Shown: positions 11,501 to 22,824 of the stretch, one piece after another
Layout of the letters: the number at the start of each line of letters is the position of its first letter
Position numbering within the stretch: the first letter of the stretch is position 1
NCBI RefSeq assembly: GCF_000516985.1
Contig: NW_006917093.1
Location: 434,001-498,000, forward strand
DNA from: Pestalotiopsis fici W106-1
Taxonomy: Eukaryota > Ascomycota > Sordariomycetes > Amphisphaeriales > Sporocadaceae
DNA length: 64,000 nucleotides
Reading direction: 5' to 3'
Position numbers and translations under genes: made by a program
Notes under the pieces: model-generated
Database searches by the model: none
Told to the model about the DNA's origin: nothing
What the model saw: the letters and a program-made list of their open reading frames with translations, nothing else

Positions 11501-12092
11501 GATGAATGATGCGCTCAACACTGGATTTAACAAGGGGCCGGAGTGACTATGTACTTCAGAGTGTTTGAAAGCAACCGCCGAGACCCTGCCGGAAGTGAAT
11601 GTTAAATACTTCTTGACGTGGACGAACGTATCTACAACCAACTGTCTAGACCTACCTCGTCGGGCAAGACAGTTTGCGAGTCGGCAACACCCATGGGACC
11701 AAGTAGGTCTAGGCCATCGCATTGCTGGGCATCACCGCTGGGTATCCACTCGCTAATTTACCAGGCCCACAACCCGAACTCTAATCTGTAACTCTATCTT
11801 TCTGCAGCAACGTCCCGTACCGGGCTAGGGCCCCTGTCACCAATCTTACGGCAACACGATCGGCAGGGATATGGACGAGCTTTCACGAGAGTTTAGAGCG
11901 GCAGTTAAGCTCGCACGTGGGCCACAAGGTATTTCGATGCCCTCTACTAAGTCAATTTCAAATCTGAGCCGTCTGACTTTTTTTGAAGCCTTTATTAACC
12001 CCATTCAAACTCTCCCCTAGGAATAAATCACAAAGTAACTACAGACACTGTTCTTTCACGATACTGGTTTCTGGACCCTGGTATCGGACAAG
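11501..12092. promoter_or_regulatory. Shared divergent promoter, GT2 / LPMO-like genes
   Basis: A 592-bp region between two divergent start codons, placed to allow co-regulation of polymer synthesis and an LPMO-like protein. No specific operator was identified. Confidence 0.5.
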
Positions 12093-13075
12093 ATGGTTAT
12101 GTCACTGATTGCGAGGATCGCACCCTGTCTGGGCATTTTCTTCAGCCATGTATATGCGCACACTCTGATGCAACACCCTATTCCCTTCCCCAGTCAACTC
12201 ATGGACAATGGCCCGATGGCAAAGGATGGATCGAACTGGCCATGTTCGGGCGAGACTGAATATGACTGGAGCGGCATCTCTAACATCTGGGAACGCGGGT
12301 CTCAGCAACATCTACAGTAAGGATCCCTAGATCTAACGTGCGTCTTAGCTGTACTCTACTGACAAGTCTTGCCAGAGCCATGGGAGGTGCATCACACGGC
12401 GGTGGCTCCTGCCAGATATCTGTTACCACGGATCTGAAGCCAACACGGCAGAGCAAGTTCAGAGTCATACACTCTATTGAAGGCGGATGTCCGATCCGGA
12501 ACCTCACAGCAGTGAACTACGGGGATTCGCCGACGGTGCTGCTACCTAGTATCTATAACTTTACAGTGCCTCCCTGGCTGCCCATCGGGCCGGCAGTCAT
12601 GGCCTGGACATGGTACGGAAGGTGGAGCGTGCCCGAGATGTTCATGAATTGTGCGCCAGTCATGATCATGGGGTACGATCAGGGTGTCGATATTCCCGAC
12701 GCCATTTTGGAAGACCAGTATAACAAAGCCCCTCTGGTCTTCGAGGCCAATAATGGCAACGGCTGCTGGACTCGAAACAAGGGAAGCTGCGTCAAGTTTC
12801 CCAACCCTGGAAATTCCGTCGAGAGGAACATGGAATGCCCGTTTGACGAGTTGACCCAGTTTACGGGCACGTGCTCGCCAGATGTCACGCTGGCCTCCCA
12901 GAGTCGGTACAGCCTAAGCTACATGTTGCTATGCGTCATGGTCATTGCCATATTGGGTTACGGCATAGTCTTTGGGGTCCAAAAATTGGCGCGGAGGATG
13001 CACAGGGCAGATGGTTGGTCGTTGGTGAGCATCGGGAAAGAAAATCATCAACGGCAACGGAATCCAGCAGTGTAG
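12093..13075 (+). CDS. LPMO-like secreted copper-enzyme candidate with C-terminal membrane anchor
   Basis: Two exons, 12093–12316 and 12376–13075 (donor GTAAGG, acceptor GCCAG, phase 2); 307 aa. A signal peptide ends at A22, leaving His23 as the mature N-terminus (HTLMQHPIPF), which is required for an LPMO copper histidine brace. A second candidate copper histidine is in ASHGGGSCQ. The following TTD, SIEGGCP, AWTWYGR and MNCAPV blocks match a fungal secreted family usually annotated as LPMO-like or chitin-binding-type; I do not assign a CAZy AA number. A membrane helix (YMLLCVMVIAILGYGIVF) and basic tail end the protein, so it should be displayed at the cell surface. It neighbours a GT2 synthase and a NodB deacetylase that is also C-terminally anchored. 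Confidence 0.75.
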
Positions 13076-13410
13076 TATATAATTATGTACATGAGAATCG
13101 ATCAAAGACATATGAATAGCAAAAGTCTACCAGGTTGGACAGATCTAGGAGGAAAGACTTATCAAGAAATTTATAAAGACTAATAGATTGTAACGTACCC
13201 AGATAATTCTACACTTCTTGAGTGGCGTCTTATTCCCACCTAAATGCTTTTGAATTGTTCATACCTCCTGTCTTATTTAGCAGTCGTCAACCCTTGCCAG
13301 CTTGAGCATCGGGCTCGAGCTAATTTAATTTGCCCGTTAAGCGTTTGAGAGTCTACCTTAGGATACCTTGAATCGTATGCATACCATGTCGCTTGCCCTG
13401 TATAGTGATT
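13076..13410. other. Intergenic, convergent 3' regions
   Basis: This separates the ends of the LPMO-like gene and the MFS transporter gene. Nothing was recognised. Confidence 0.5.
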
Positions 13411-14913
13411 CTATAAAACGACCAGAATCCAAAGATGCTTCAAATATTTGGAGCATACCGTACAAGCGCTGGCAAACATGCAAACGCCTATGAAGATGAT
13501 AATCCAGTGATAATTTGACGATGATGAAACATCGGAAGACTTTGCATTGGAAACTAAAAGTCCTCCAATGGGTCCGGCTAGCACATTTCCGATACCTTTA
13601 CCGAAGTTAAGCAACGTGAAGACAATTGGTCCTGCTGTCACGTCTCCCGTTATAGTCGTGCTCATTCTCGCCCAGATGGCAGTGAATCCGGCGCCGAAGA
13701 ACCCGTATATAATAGCAAAGGCGATTAAAAGTGGGAGCGACGTGGCCAGTCTCCACATGCAAAGACAAGCAAGCGCTGCCACTACAGTTGATAAACAAGC
13801 CAGAACGTCAAGCGGTACCTTGCGGTCAGAAAGGAGGCCGAAAATAAACTGGCCACCGACTTGAGAGACGCTCATTAGTGCCAAGATGAGTGCGCCAGTC
13901 TTGCTGCCAAGATCTAGGGCGGAGGCATAAGAAGGCAGGTACAAAGCCGGGAAAAAGTACCCGAATCCCTGTAAAAGGTTTGAAGTCGAATATAGCCAGA
14001 ATACTGGGTTCTGGAGAAATTCCCAGTTGATTTTGGGAATACTTGATCGCTCTGGAGGCGGCAAACGGCCCTTGAGGAAGGGTATTAGAGGACCCGTCAG
14101 TAATGCCAAAGCCAGTGCTACTGCGCGAAGCGTTGTTTTATAGCCGTATCTGGCTAATAATGCTTGGAGGACGAACGGCATAAAGGCGCCGGACACGCCC
14201 GAGGCACCGCACAGCACACCATAAGCCATGCCTCGTCGTGCGATCCAATACTCATTGACCATACTGAGGATGGGGTAATAGAAGATAAGGAAGCCAAGAC
14301 CATAAGCAACTCCTTGTGTAAGGATAAGCATTTCCAAGGTGGATGCGAAAGATCCAAGAGCAAGCCCAATAAGACAGATTGGCCCTTCAAGAAGTTAGAT
14401 CGAGCGTTCAAACATTTTAACATCATGCTATGGGACATACATCCAATCCAAATCATTTGACGGCGCCATCTTTGATAGCGCTGAATGAAAGGCATAATAA
14501 ACGGTGCTCCGAGATAGCCGAAGCCTGATGCAACAGTCCCGACGACTGAAATATAGCGGTTACTGGCAAATTCTGGAAGTGTGGAGTAATAATTTTGAAA
14601 GACTCCGAACGAGAGGGGAAAACCTATGAATACCATTTTTCATTAGTGCTGTCTTGACTGGATCCAAATACTTTAGGTAGAGAAATTCACCCCATAATAA
14701 TGTCTCAAACACAAATGCAGCGCCGAGCAGCCTCCATGCCGCTGGTCCTCGGTCAACAGGTGCGAGCTCTCGTCCCGGCCACCTCCCATTTGCTGAGTCA
14801 TCCTCCATATATTGAAGTTGCTGCGTCATTCTACGGCTATCAGGGCCTAGATCCAGTATAGCAGACTGAGGTTGCACAGCGATCACTAATTCAGTACCAC
14901 TCATTATGACCAA
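13411..14913 (-). CDS. MFS transporter, monocarboxylate-porter (MCT) type
   Basis: Three exons: 14913–14691, 14623–14441 and 14384–13411; both introns keep phase and restore family sequence. The product is 459 aa with about 12 membrane segments. The N-terminal region is cytosolic and polar. The junctions rebuild the first helix (ending GFPLSFGVFQNYY) and the second (VVGTVASGFGYLGAP). QGVAYGLGF and EYWIARRGMAYG are typical of fungal MCT-like porters, including riboflavin and carboxylate carriers. The substrate is not predictable. It lies beside the polysaccharide group but on its own promoter, convergent with the LPMO-like gene. Confidence 0.87.
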
Positions 14914-15276
14914 ATTCGTTGGAAAACCAAGACTTTGGGGAGAATGGCCTTAAATGTAGGGGTGAAGGATGGTAGCTGTTATGCTACCTTACAATTAGCA
15001 GGTAACCAAGTGGAAGGAGGAAGAAAGAAAAGAAATTTAGTTCCTAGCTGCGGCGGCAAATACCGCTACCTTTTGGTCTGGGCGGGACTAGCGCACAAGG
15101 CTGCCCTGTGCCGAGGCTTAAACGGGGAACATCATTTACATTGCTCGTGTCGGCTCGGCTCATGCCGGTTTTTATCGGCGAAATCACAAGTCGTGCCAAG
15201 CATGCTTTATATATATTTACACTGACGATGATAAAGAATCAAAATTACAATTGTCTATTATTCAATTTGCCCGATT
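14914..15276. other. Intergenic
   Basis: This lies between two minus-strand genes and holds the MFS promoter and the 3' end region of the DUF3433 gene. Nothing else was recognised. Confidence 0.5.
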
Positions 15277-18200
15277 TCATTTGTTCCACAATGCAAACTT
15301 CTGGTAGTCTCTTTTGTTGTGATACACAGTCCTATCCACGGTTGCATAATACATGGCACCGGCTACAGTGCTGGGGTCGACAGCCATGCGAGGGAGCTCG
15401 ACAAAGAAGGAGCCCACTACCGTACAAATCATTGCTGCCATGACAGCACCGGCAGACCACAGACATATCTCGTGGGTCTTGTACGTCTCTACCATCCTAA
15501 AAGGTACGTTGACCAAGAGTGTCGGCAAAGCTTGCGCCAGTATCGCGACAAGAGACACAATGCCGAGGTATGCATCAGGATGGCTGCCCGAGATAGCACG
15601 ATACAAGCCGCTGAATGGATTTGTCGGTAGAGTCAGTTCAAGAGTCTTTTGTGCTAGTGCTGGGGGTAGTTCCCTCGAAGCTATTTTATACGGGCTTAGC
15701 CAAGCGATACCTATTGGTCATGGTTAGCATGAACCTCGAAGACGGCGATATATACGACTTGCCTTGGAAGAATGATGCCCATATTAGAGTCAATGCTATG
15801 CCAATACCTGAAAAAAGGAACCGAACGCCAATGCTCTCACTGTTCATGAAATTTTCAAAACCGTTGGCGGGCCTTTCTGGCTCGTACGCTACAACTAAGC
15901 AGAAAACTCCAGTAATAAATAGCAGTATGAGAATTCTGCCCTGTGGCGTAAGAACGAAGGATGGTGCACCTCGGGCTTTACTGGATTGAACCTTGGTTTC
16001 GCTCAGGCTTTTTTGAAGAACAAGATTCTTCCTCTCATCCTTGCCTTGATTTTGACGTTTGTCGAATATCGCGACTTTACAACCACTGGTAGCCTTTGTC
16101 TGAGATTCTATTATGTACAGCCAGGGGTCCAAGACCTGGAGTAGATCTTTTCGCTTAAGCGGCTTTGCATTTGCACACAACTTTGACAACACCAACGATT
16201 GGATCTTTGGATCCGACGAGAAGCTGGACATGAATGCCAAGTTCCATGGTTTTCCGGGAATACCAGTGTGGTAATTTCGGAGGTGGTACCATACCGATAT
16301 GATAAGAATACCCATGACTAACAAAAGAGCAATTGTGATATAGGCGGGCACGGTGCTGGCGCCCAAGGTCATGGCGCAGTTGTATGCATTTCCTTGGCCA
16401 GATTGACAACCATCACCACGATGAAGGACCATATGGACAGCTTCAGCACTTATCGGGATCAGAATGGCACTAAAAGTGATCAATGCTCCAGTTAAGCGAG
16501 TGATCTTGTCGCTGGCGCGAAAGTAACTCGATAACCCAGTCGTCGGCAGCAACAATGATCTTGATGCCTCGGTGCCATCCTTTGAGAGAAGATTGTGGAA
16601 GGGTCGATAAAGCTTGATATTAAAGTCCATTATGCGCAACGGTATCGCGAGAAATGTAGTTAACAAGGTAGGCAAAAAGAGGCCGACAAAGTACTGGCCC
16701 TCGGTCACAACGTAGACTTGTAGCATTGGTGTCCCTGAGCTGGCGTTGGTATCAGTCGGCGAACCGCTATAACCTGGGTCGGAATTTAACGGAGGTGTAG
16801 TGGGTGAGCTCGAACTGCTGGGACTAACGGATGAGCTCGCGGGGAAATCTGTAATCAAGGTGAGGGCAGACCTTGTTTGAGATCCTTGGCTACCCGTTAA
16901 AGTCCCCGATAAAGTCCCCATCAAAATATCAGCCACGTACACCAATTGTGTCGTCAGCGTGCCATCGCTATTTGTGAATGCCGTAGTATAGGTAGAGCGC
17001 ACTAGTGCGTCAATCACGTTTGTGCTTAGTCCTTGCGATGCGTCAACGATAGTTGTCAAAGAACCATCGAATACAGCAGTCAAGACTCCACCAGTCATGG
17101 TTGCTGTCAAGCCATCGATAACTGTTGTCTGGACGACATCAGTCATGCTTGCAAGTGAACCGCTGTTTATAGTGGTCCGGACACTATCTGTTATGATGGT
17201 TGGGGAGCCATTGATCATCGTGGTTCGAATGACACCAGTTGTAGTAGCCATAGAGCCATCAATGCTGACCTCGCTTGTGCCCACGTCTCCAGACGGCAAT
17301 ATTTGAAGTGCGCCATTAGATTCTGTCGCTGCTAGTACAGAGTTGCGAGTTGTTTCTTCTCCTCCATTTGTAGATTGTTTGCTTGTCTGGGGATCTTTCG
17401 TCTCGCTCTTGGACTGTGACGTAATTCGAGTAGTCGAAATTTCAGTTGTCGGTGGTACCGCTGCAGTCCGCGTTGCCGTTGCACCAGATAGAACTTGAGC
17501 TGTAGAAGCCACATTTGTTGGCGCTCGAGTACTTGGCATTACTGTTATCGTATTGCTTCCAATGTTGATATAGCCACCAGAATCACCCGTACATCCTGGG
17601 CAGACCCATCTCCATGAGAGTGTAACTTGAACACATTCGTAAGCACCAGTATATGAAGGAACAAAAGCAGTTGTGTCTTGTGTGGTCGATTCTTTGCTCT
17701 TGCCAACGTAGACCGTTGTAGTACATTCTACGTCGCGTCTCATGAGATCGCTGCCCACAGATTCTTCGGGATTAACGGAATATCTGGCATAGACGTAGTT
17801 TTCTGATTGTTTGTAGTCACCCACAACCGCCAGTCCTCGGTTTTTGACAGAATTTTTATTCGTTGGTTCAACTTCAATGAAGGGGGCAAATGTTGTCCTC
17901 TCATTTGGAAGGGTCCCCACAGCCACAGCTGTTAGACAGAGTAGTGTGATGATTGCGATGAAAACCACTCCTTGGTACCAGTCGCGCAAGGGGCTCGGCC
18001 TGTAATTGAAAGATTGGTGCGACACAGGTTCGTTACTGGAAAATGGTGGTTTATGACCAATACGAAGCAGGCTCTCGGCGGATGGGTTTGTCGAGTCATT
18101 TCGTTCCGCCAGCCTCTCTAGGATGTTGCTGCCGTCTCCTTTGCCGAAGGTGCCTATTTGTGCGTCCACAAATCCACTGCGACTCGATTCGATCCAGATC

Positions 18201-18304
18201 CGATTGACTTGCCATTCTTTCACTCCATGTAAGTGACTGTCGGAGTTGGACCTAGTACAGCTCTCGAAACTTTTCGTCCTGGAAATGTCTAAAGAGCGCG
18301 ACAT
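15277..18304 (-). CDS. DUF3433-family fungal membrane protein
   Basis: Two exons, 18304–15763 and 15710–15277, joined by a GC–AG intron (CAAG/GCAAGT … CAATAG) that keeps phase; 991 aa. After a 100-residue cytosolic N-terminus comes one helix (VVFIAIITLLCLTAVAVG). A Ser/Thr-rich extracellular region of about 400 residues follows, with a 16-residue tandem repeat. Then comes the DUF3433 core with multiple helices (QYFVGLFLPTLLTTFLAIP onward), a DUF3433-like spacer and a second set of helices completed by exon 2. The Ser/Thr-rich region should be heavily O-glycosylated. The molecular function of the family is not established; a cell-wall or surface-sensing role is only a guess. Confidence 0.85.
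17060..17257 (-). repeat. 48-bp tandem repeat coding 16-residue Thr-rich units
   Basis: Starts of successive units lie 48 bp apart (Gly–Ser or Gly–Leu codons at 17060, 17108, 17156, 17204 and 17252). Each unit reads about G-S-x5-T-x2-V-x-T-T-x-I-x in the Ser/Thr-rich domain of the DUF3433 protein. Confidence 0.8.
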
Positions 18305-19139
18305 TCTGTAGGCATCGATGATGAAACGGGATCACCGTAAATGAACTGAACAGCAGAAAATATGATCACTACATTTCTGCGCTGGCGAATCCATGCACCT
18401 CGGATCGGGTCGCACATGATAAATAGCGCTGCAGGATTCCTACCAAGACGACATTTTACCTTATTGTGTGCGCCAATCTTTTTTTTTTCCCTGCAAGGGG
18501 AAAAACAACTTCAGCCTCCAGCTCATACACAGGGCAGCAGCATGACTTGGGGGCCAAATGCACGTAATATTGCCAAGAACAGTACAGGGACTAAGCTCAT
18601 TGGCCCTAAAGCTCATCTTCATAACGGCATAATCTCCTATCAATGCAGGGCGTCAGCCGCAACCGAAAAAAAAAAAGGGGGTAACCGGCATGGATTGGAT
18701 GTCATCTTTCGGCAATGTGACACAAACTTTTAAATTTAGCCTCTTCAGCGTGCCATTTGTCTTCATTTCCTTTGCTAATTTGCAACAAACGCGTTACGTT
18801 TGTGGCTCACCTAACAGCGAGAGCAAGGCATCTGCATAGCTGCGGGGCACTCCCATGTGCAGTGTGTATGTACCTATGTGTTGATCAAGTGGTGTAATCC
18901 CCAGGAGTCCCTGTATATTTATTTGAACGCCATGGTGCTGGTCGGTGTGCTCAACCACACTCCGGGGTATGGGTTCCTTTATCCAATCTAAAGATAATAA
19001 ATCGCACAAAATAGGCTTTTCAACAACTGATGATGTGACGTTGCCAAAGCCACGTTAATCATGGAAAGTTATGTCATGAATTGATTAAACGCAGACGCAA
19101 CAGCATTAGTGATTTCATTTGTAAGCACTCGAATTACCT
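18305..19139. other. Intergenic
   Basis: Upstream of the DUF3433 gene; it carries a T run near 18478 and an A run near 18665. Short open frames have no features. Confidence 0.5.
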
Positions 19140-21224
19140 CTAAGTGTTAAGGAACCCCATCACATCATGATGACCTCCAATTGTTGCCAAATCCAATGCA
19201 GTCTTCTCCTCCCCAAAAGGAAATGTTTCCAGTTTCGCCTCCTTGATTCTAGGAGCTATCTCCCTAGGCCCGGATTTTATCTTTCCCAAGTCAAATTCAA
19301 TAACTTCAAGATCCGATAGCGCCTTTGCCTTCGTTTCTTGAACTTTGCCGAGACGCCTTAGAAACCTGCTAAACCTCCCAGGTTTAGCTTCACCTATCTT
19401 CTTTTTGTTCAACCTCCCTTCCAACCACCGATCGAGTCTCTCTTGATTCCCAGCTTCAACCGCTTCAGCCTCCCTATCAATGACAACTAATAAGCGATAG
19501 GGTGTAAGCACCTCTGCGTCAAATCCAGCGCTACGCAACACCTTAACGCACTCTAGATATCCATTGGCGGCCGCTATATGCAACGGGCTGATGTTGCCAT
19601 GTGACTGATGAGTATCAAGCGACACCCCGCATCCCAAGAGGGTTTGAAGGGTATCTGAGCCATTATGCATAGCCGCATAGAAACATGGGCTTACTAGTAT
19701 CGGCGGGGCGTTCCTCAAAGGTGAGTCTACAACGATATGAACATTAGGATCTGCCCCCCGCGATAACAGGACCTTAACGAGCCCAGCTGGGTTAAACGGC
19801 GCCCTGCAAGCTGCATGTAGAGCACTGACACCGTGAACATCTCGAGCATTAGCGTCGGCACCCCAATCCAGGAGTAGAGATAAAGCTCTAAAAGACCCGG
19901 ACGCTGCTGCATGCCACAGGGGAGTCCGACCCTTCCTGTCGATATAGTCGAGACCATCGTGATCATTCCCTGGGAGCTGAAATATTATTGCCTGCAAACC
20001 CTCGATATTGTCCACGGCCGCTGCACGATGAAGAGAAGTTTCGCCCCATGGGTTTCGCGTATAATCAATCCAAGGCGAGCTGCAATTGGGGTAAGCAATT
20101 GATACCGCCTTTTTAAAACAGCTCACAAATGAGTTGATCCGTTGATCTCGTACAAATGACACAGCCAGAGACAAAGGATGATCGTAGTGAGAGGTTTCAG
20201 AGAGAACCGTGGCCCATTCTACCTCCGATTCTCGAAGTAGAGTCTCAGATGCGTGATAGTTCCCCAGGATGCACGCAAGGTGGAGCGGGGTCAAGTAACC
20301 GGAAGTCTTGTAGAATCGAGCCCCGACGTCATGATCCAACTGTACAAGACGCTTTAAAGCATTGTTGTATTTCAAAGCAACCGCATAATGTATGACATTA
20401 AGTTCAAGGGGAGGCAGATCATCTAAAGATGTCCGTAGATACCCAGGATAGTACTGAAATCTTCCGCCTTTGGCATGGCTTGTTACAAAAGTTGAGCCAA
20501 AGCTTCGAGGGAAAGGACCTTGTGTCGGCTGATGCCAGTTTGGAGGACCCCCCGATTGACTATCTAAAAAATTGAGGAGACTTCTTTCGGAGGATAAGAT
20601 TTCGAGAGTTCCCTGGGAGGAATGGTGCTGAACGTAATCACGATCATATGCGACTCTTTTCACAATAAGTGCAATGCATTCATAGAATCTTTCCAGGTAC
20701 AAGTTGTCAAGAGCAAAAAGCATTTCGCTGTTGACCACGGTCACAGGATTTCTTGTAAATCGGATGGGTTGAAAGTCGGTTTCGTGGAGCTCGGGAAAAC
20801 AATCAGAGAAAGAATCGCCCGTCGCAATGGTCCAATCACAAATGAGCTGGAATATGGCGTGATCTTGCAGCCACATCGGGTCCTCACTCATAGTTCGGTG
20901 GCGAATTGACGACTGTGTTCTGACAAGGGCTGAGTCAATCGCCTGTGGCATGAAAAACGGCTGAAGCTCGAGTGTGAAGTTATTATGTTTGGCGTGTTTT
21001 CCCGACCCAACAGATATGCGTGCATGAACACCCATGGAAAGGTGCTCCATTTTCAAACGCACATTATCAGGTGGTTCAATGGCCTGGAGCTGCCGTTCAT
21101 CGCCGATACTAGCTCGTTGCACATAGCACCAAATTTTAGCTGGGCCAGCCCTAAACAAGAGGGTATCGTGCAGCCCAACAAGGACGTCGATGCTAAAGAA
21201 AACGTATGTTAGAACTTCTGGCAC
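19140..21224 (-). CDS. Ankyrin-repeat protein
   Basis: One open frame of 694 aa. The first 270 residues have no domain I recognise. Ankyrin repeats fill about 275–555, with clear TPLHLA, TSLHRAA, GRTPLWHAA, GVSALHAAC and SPLHIAA helices and a final TALDLATIGGHHDVMGFL unit at the C-terminus. A basic, helical insert (LNKKKIGEAKPGRFSRFLRRLGK) precedes that last unit. Ankyrin arrays mediate protein binding. The frame begins only 48 bp after the stop of the HET gene on the same strand, so the start may be internal (for example the Met of MSEDPMW) or transcription may be shared. A role as effector partner or decoy in incompatibility is inference from position only. Confidence 0.8.
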   Translation of the reverse strand: MPEVLTYVFFSIDVLVGLHDTLLFRAGPAKIWCYVQRASIGDERQLQAIEPPDNVRLKMEHLSMGVHARISVGSGKHAKHNNFTLELQPFFMPQAIDSALVRTQSSIRHRTMSEDPMWLQDHAIFQLICDWTIATGDSFSDCFPELHETDFQPIRFTRNPVTVVNSEMLFALDNLYLERFYECIALIVKRVAYDRDYVQHHSSQGTLEILSSERSLLNFLDSQSGGPPNWHQPTQGPFPRSFGSTFVTSHAKGGRFQYYPGYLRTSLDDLPPLELNVIHYAVALKYNNALKRLVQLDHDVGARFYKTSGYLTPLHLACILGNYHASETLLRESEVEWATVLSETSHYDHPLSLAVSFVRDQRINSFVSCFKKAVSIAYPNCSSPWIDYTRNPWGETSLHRAAAVDNIEGLQAIIFQLPGNDHDGLDYIDRKGRTPLWHAAASGSFRALSLLLDWGADANARDVHGVSALHAACRAPFNPAGLVKVLLSRGADPNVHIVVDSPLRNAPPILVSPCFYAAMHNGSDTLQTLLGCGVSLDTHQSHGNISPLHIAAANGYLECVKVLRSAGFDAEVLTPYRLLVVIDREAEAVEAGNQERLDRWLEGRLNKKKIGEAKPGRFSRFLRRLGKVQETKAKALSDLEVIEFDLGKIKSGPREIAPRIKEAKLETFPFGEEKTALDLATIGGHHDVMGFLNT

Positions 21225-21272
21225 TGTCTAAGGGGGATAACAATGCTTTAGATGTAGGTAGGGTACATCATA

Positions 21273-22824
21273 CTAATGCTTATCCTGGAAGTTTCGATGT
21301 CGAAGTGAATAGCGAAAGATACACATAATGCCCGAGTTCGAGGTCGTCTTGCACCTAACAGTCCTGGTCGATTCGTCCCATCGGCCTTGAGGTAGCCAGA
21401 CATCGACTATCACATATTCTCTATGAGTAGAAGCCACCAACTTTTGGTCGTTGAGATAAATTTCAGGAAGCGATAATGTAGCCGGGTTTTGCTTGACATA
21501 TACTTCTTTGTAAGAATTCACATCAATGTGTTGTAGACCTGTGGCGTTTACGTGAATGAGTGTACTGGCATTGAATCGAGCAAATTGGTCTCCTCCGAGC
21601 CATAGCAATACCACGGCTGGCTTGCATATGCTTCCCTCATCGCCGTCGACCCAGAAATAGGGGCTGCAATCAAGCACGCCGGCGAATAAGTTGTCAGAAT
21701 CAACTGAAGCGCTAAATTGTCGTGGCGCCACGTCGCTCAACTTGAATAGAGCTATAGCCACCCGCAGGCCTGCACTAGTTATACCCAGTGGAGTACTGCT
21801 AGTAATGGTATTGGAAGGCAACGGCTTGACATGTCCAGAATATTGAAAGAACCTAGGATCATTTGCCAGCAGACCAGAGAGCTTGTCTCCGCCCTCGCCT
21901 GTTGGACATTTCCAGGCGAATATTGATTGATCATCGGTAGCTAATATAATAGTTATTAGTATTGTTCGAGAACTATAAAAAGATTCGGGGCGTCATACTG
22001 AGTAGAATCGCCTCTTGCAATCGTATGAAGGCGTTCGTGCCTTCACCGTAAAGAAGAGGTATATTGACTCCGAAAAGTCCCATCAAGCTGTAGGCCCTAT
22101 CTTCAACCCGGGTTGTCTGGCGTCGAGATGCCCATTTCATCCGCATTGCGACTCCAAATTCATTGAGGTCTAGTGACCCGTCGAGCAGGTCTTTATCGAT
22201 GCTAGTTGCCCTCTCTATTATAGACAGGAAATCTGGGTCGCTAACAAGCGGACTATCCGGCTCTTTTCCAGAGGGCGAAGGAATAGGCACAGTAGATCTA
22301 CTTGCAGGTCGCTTGCGGCCGAGAAAACGCCAATTTTTAGAATAGAAATGAACCACAGGGGGTGCAATTAATTCTTGCAAAGTCCACCCACGAGTAAACC
22401 AGCGACTCTGCGTAATTTGATCGTCATCGGCCGAGTCCTCTAAATCGGAGTCCTCAATGTCGCTGAGAAAGGCGTAACAGACTTCTGCTTGTTGGTACCA
22501 GCGAAACATACTGTTAATAGCCTCAGAGAGTTCGGCGCTAGAAGTCTTGTCGATACAACATGTGTCGACCCACATGAAGTCGCGGTTTTCAGATGCGGCT
22601 AGTTTGGCTGTCTGCTGAATTTTGATGAACCCAGGTTTGCGCGCGATGGGATGAGTCGACAACACAGCTGGATCGTTCTTCGCTGCCTCAAATAAGACGA
22701 GCATGTCCTGCAACGTCGCTTCCTCGTTGTCCCGGCCCCATGTGTGCGAGAGGATTGCGTAGGGCGGAATGTCATTGTCGCTTTTGCTGATCACCTCCAA
22801 AGTATGAGTGTTGATAAGTCGCAT
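21273..22824 (-). CDS. HET-domain protein (heterokaryon incompatibility type), intact
   Basis: Two exons, 22824–21999 and 21940–21273 (donor GTATGA, acceptor ATTAG, phase 1); 497 aa. It starts with the classic MRLINTHTLEV. The three HET blocks are present: AILSHTWG, MWVDTCCIDK and TRGWTLQELIAP, followed by the usual RVEDRAYSLMGLFGVN and LLYGEG region. The splice restores DDQSIFAW, typical just after the HET domain. The C-terminal 200 residues are a beta-rich segment of unknown function. HET domains trigger programmed cell death in fungal non-self recognition. It is one of four HET loci here and the only one with no visible defect. An ankyrin gene follows 48 bp downstream. Confidence 0.9.

Noticed and set aside
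11501..11722. N-terminal 74-codon extension of the GT2 frame
   Set aside because: No membrane or domain character; the start at MAFRTTVGR directly precedes the first helix expected in the family.
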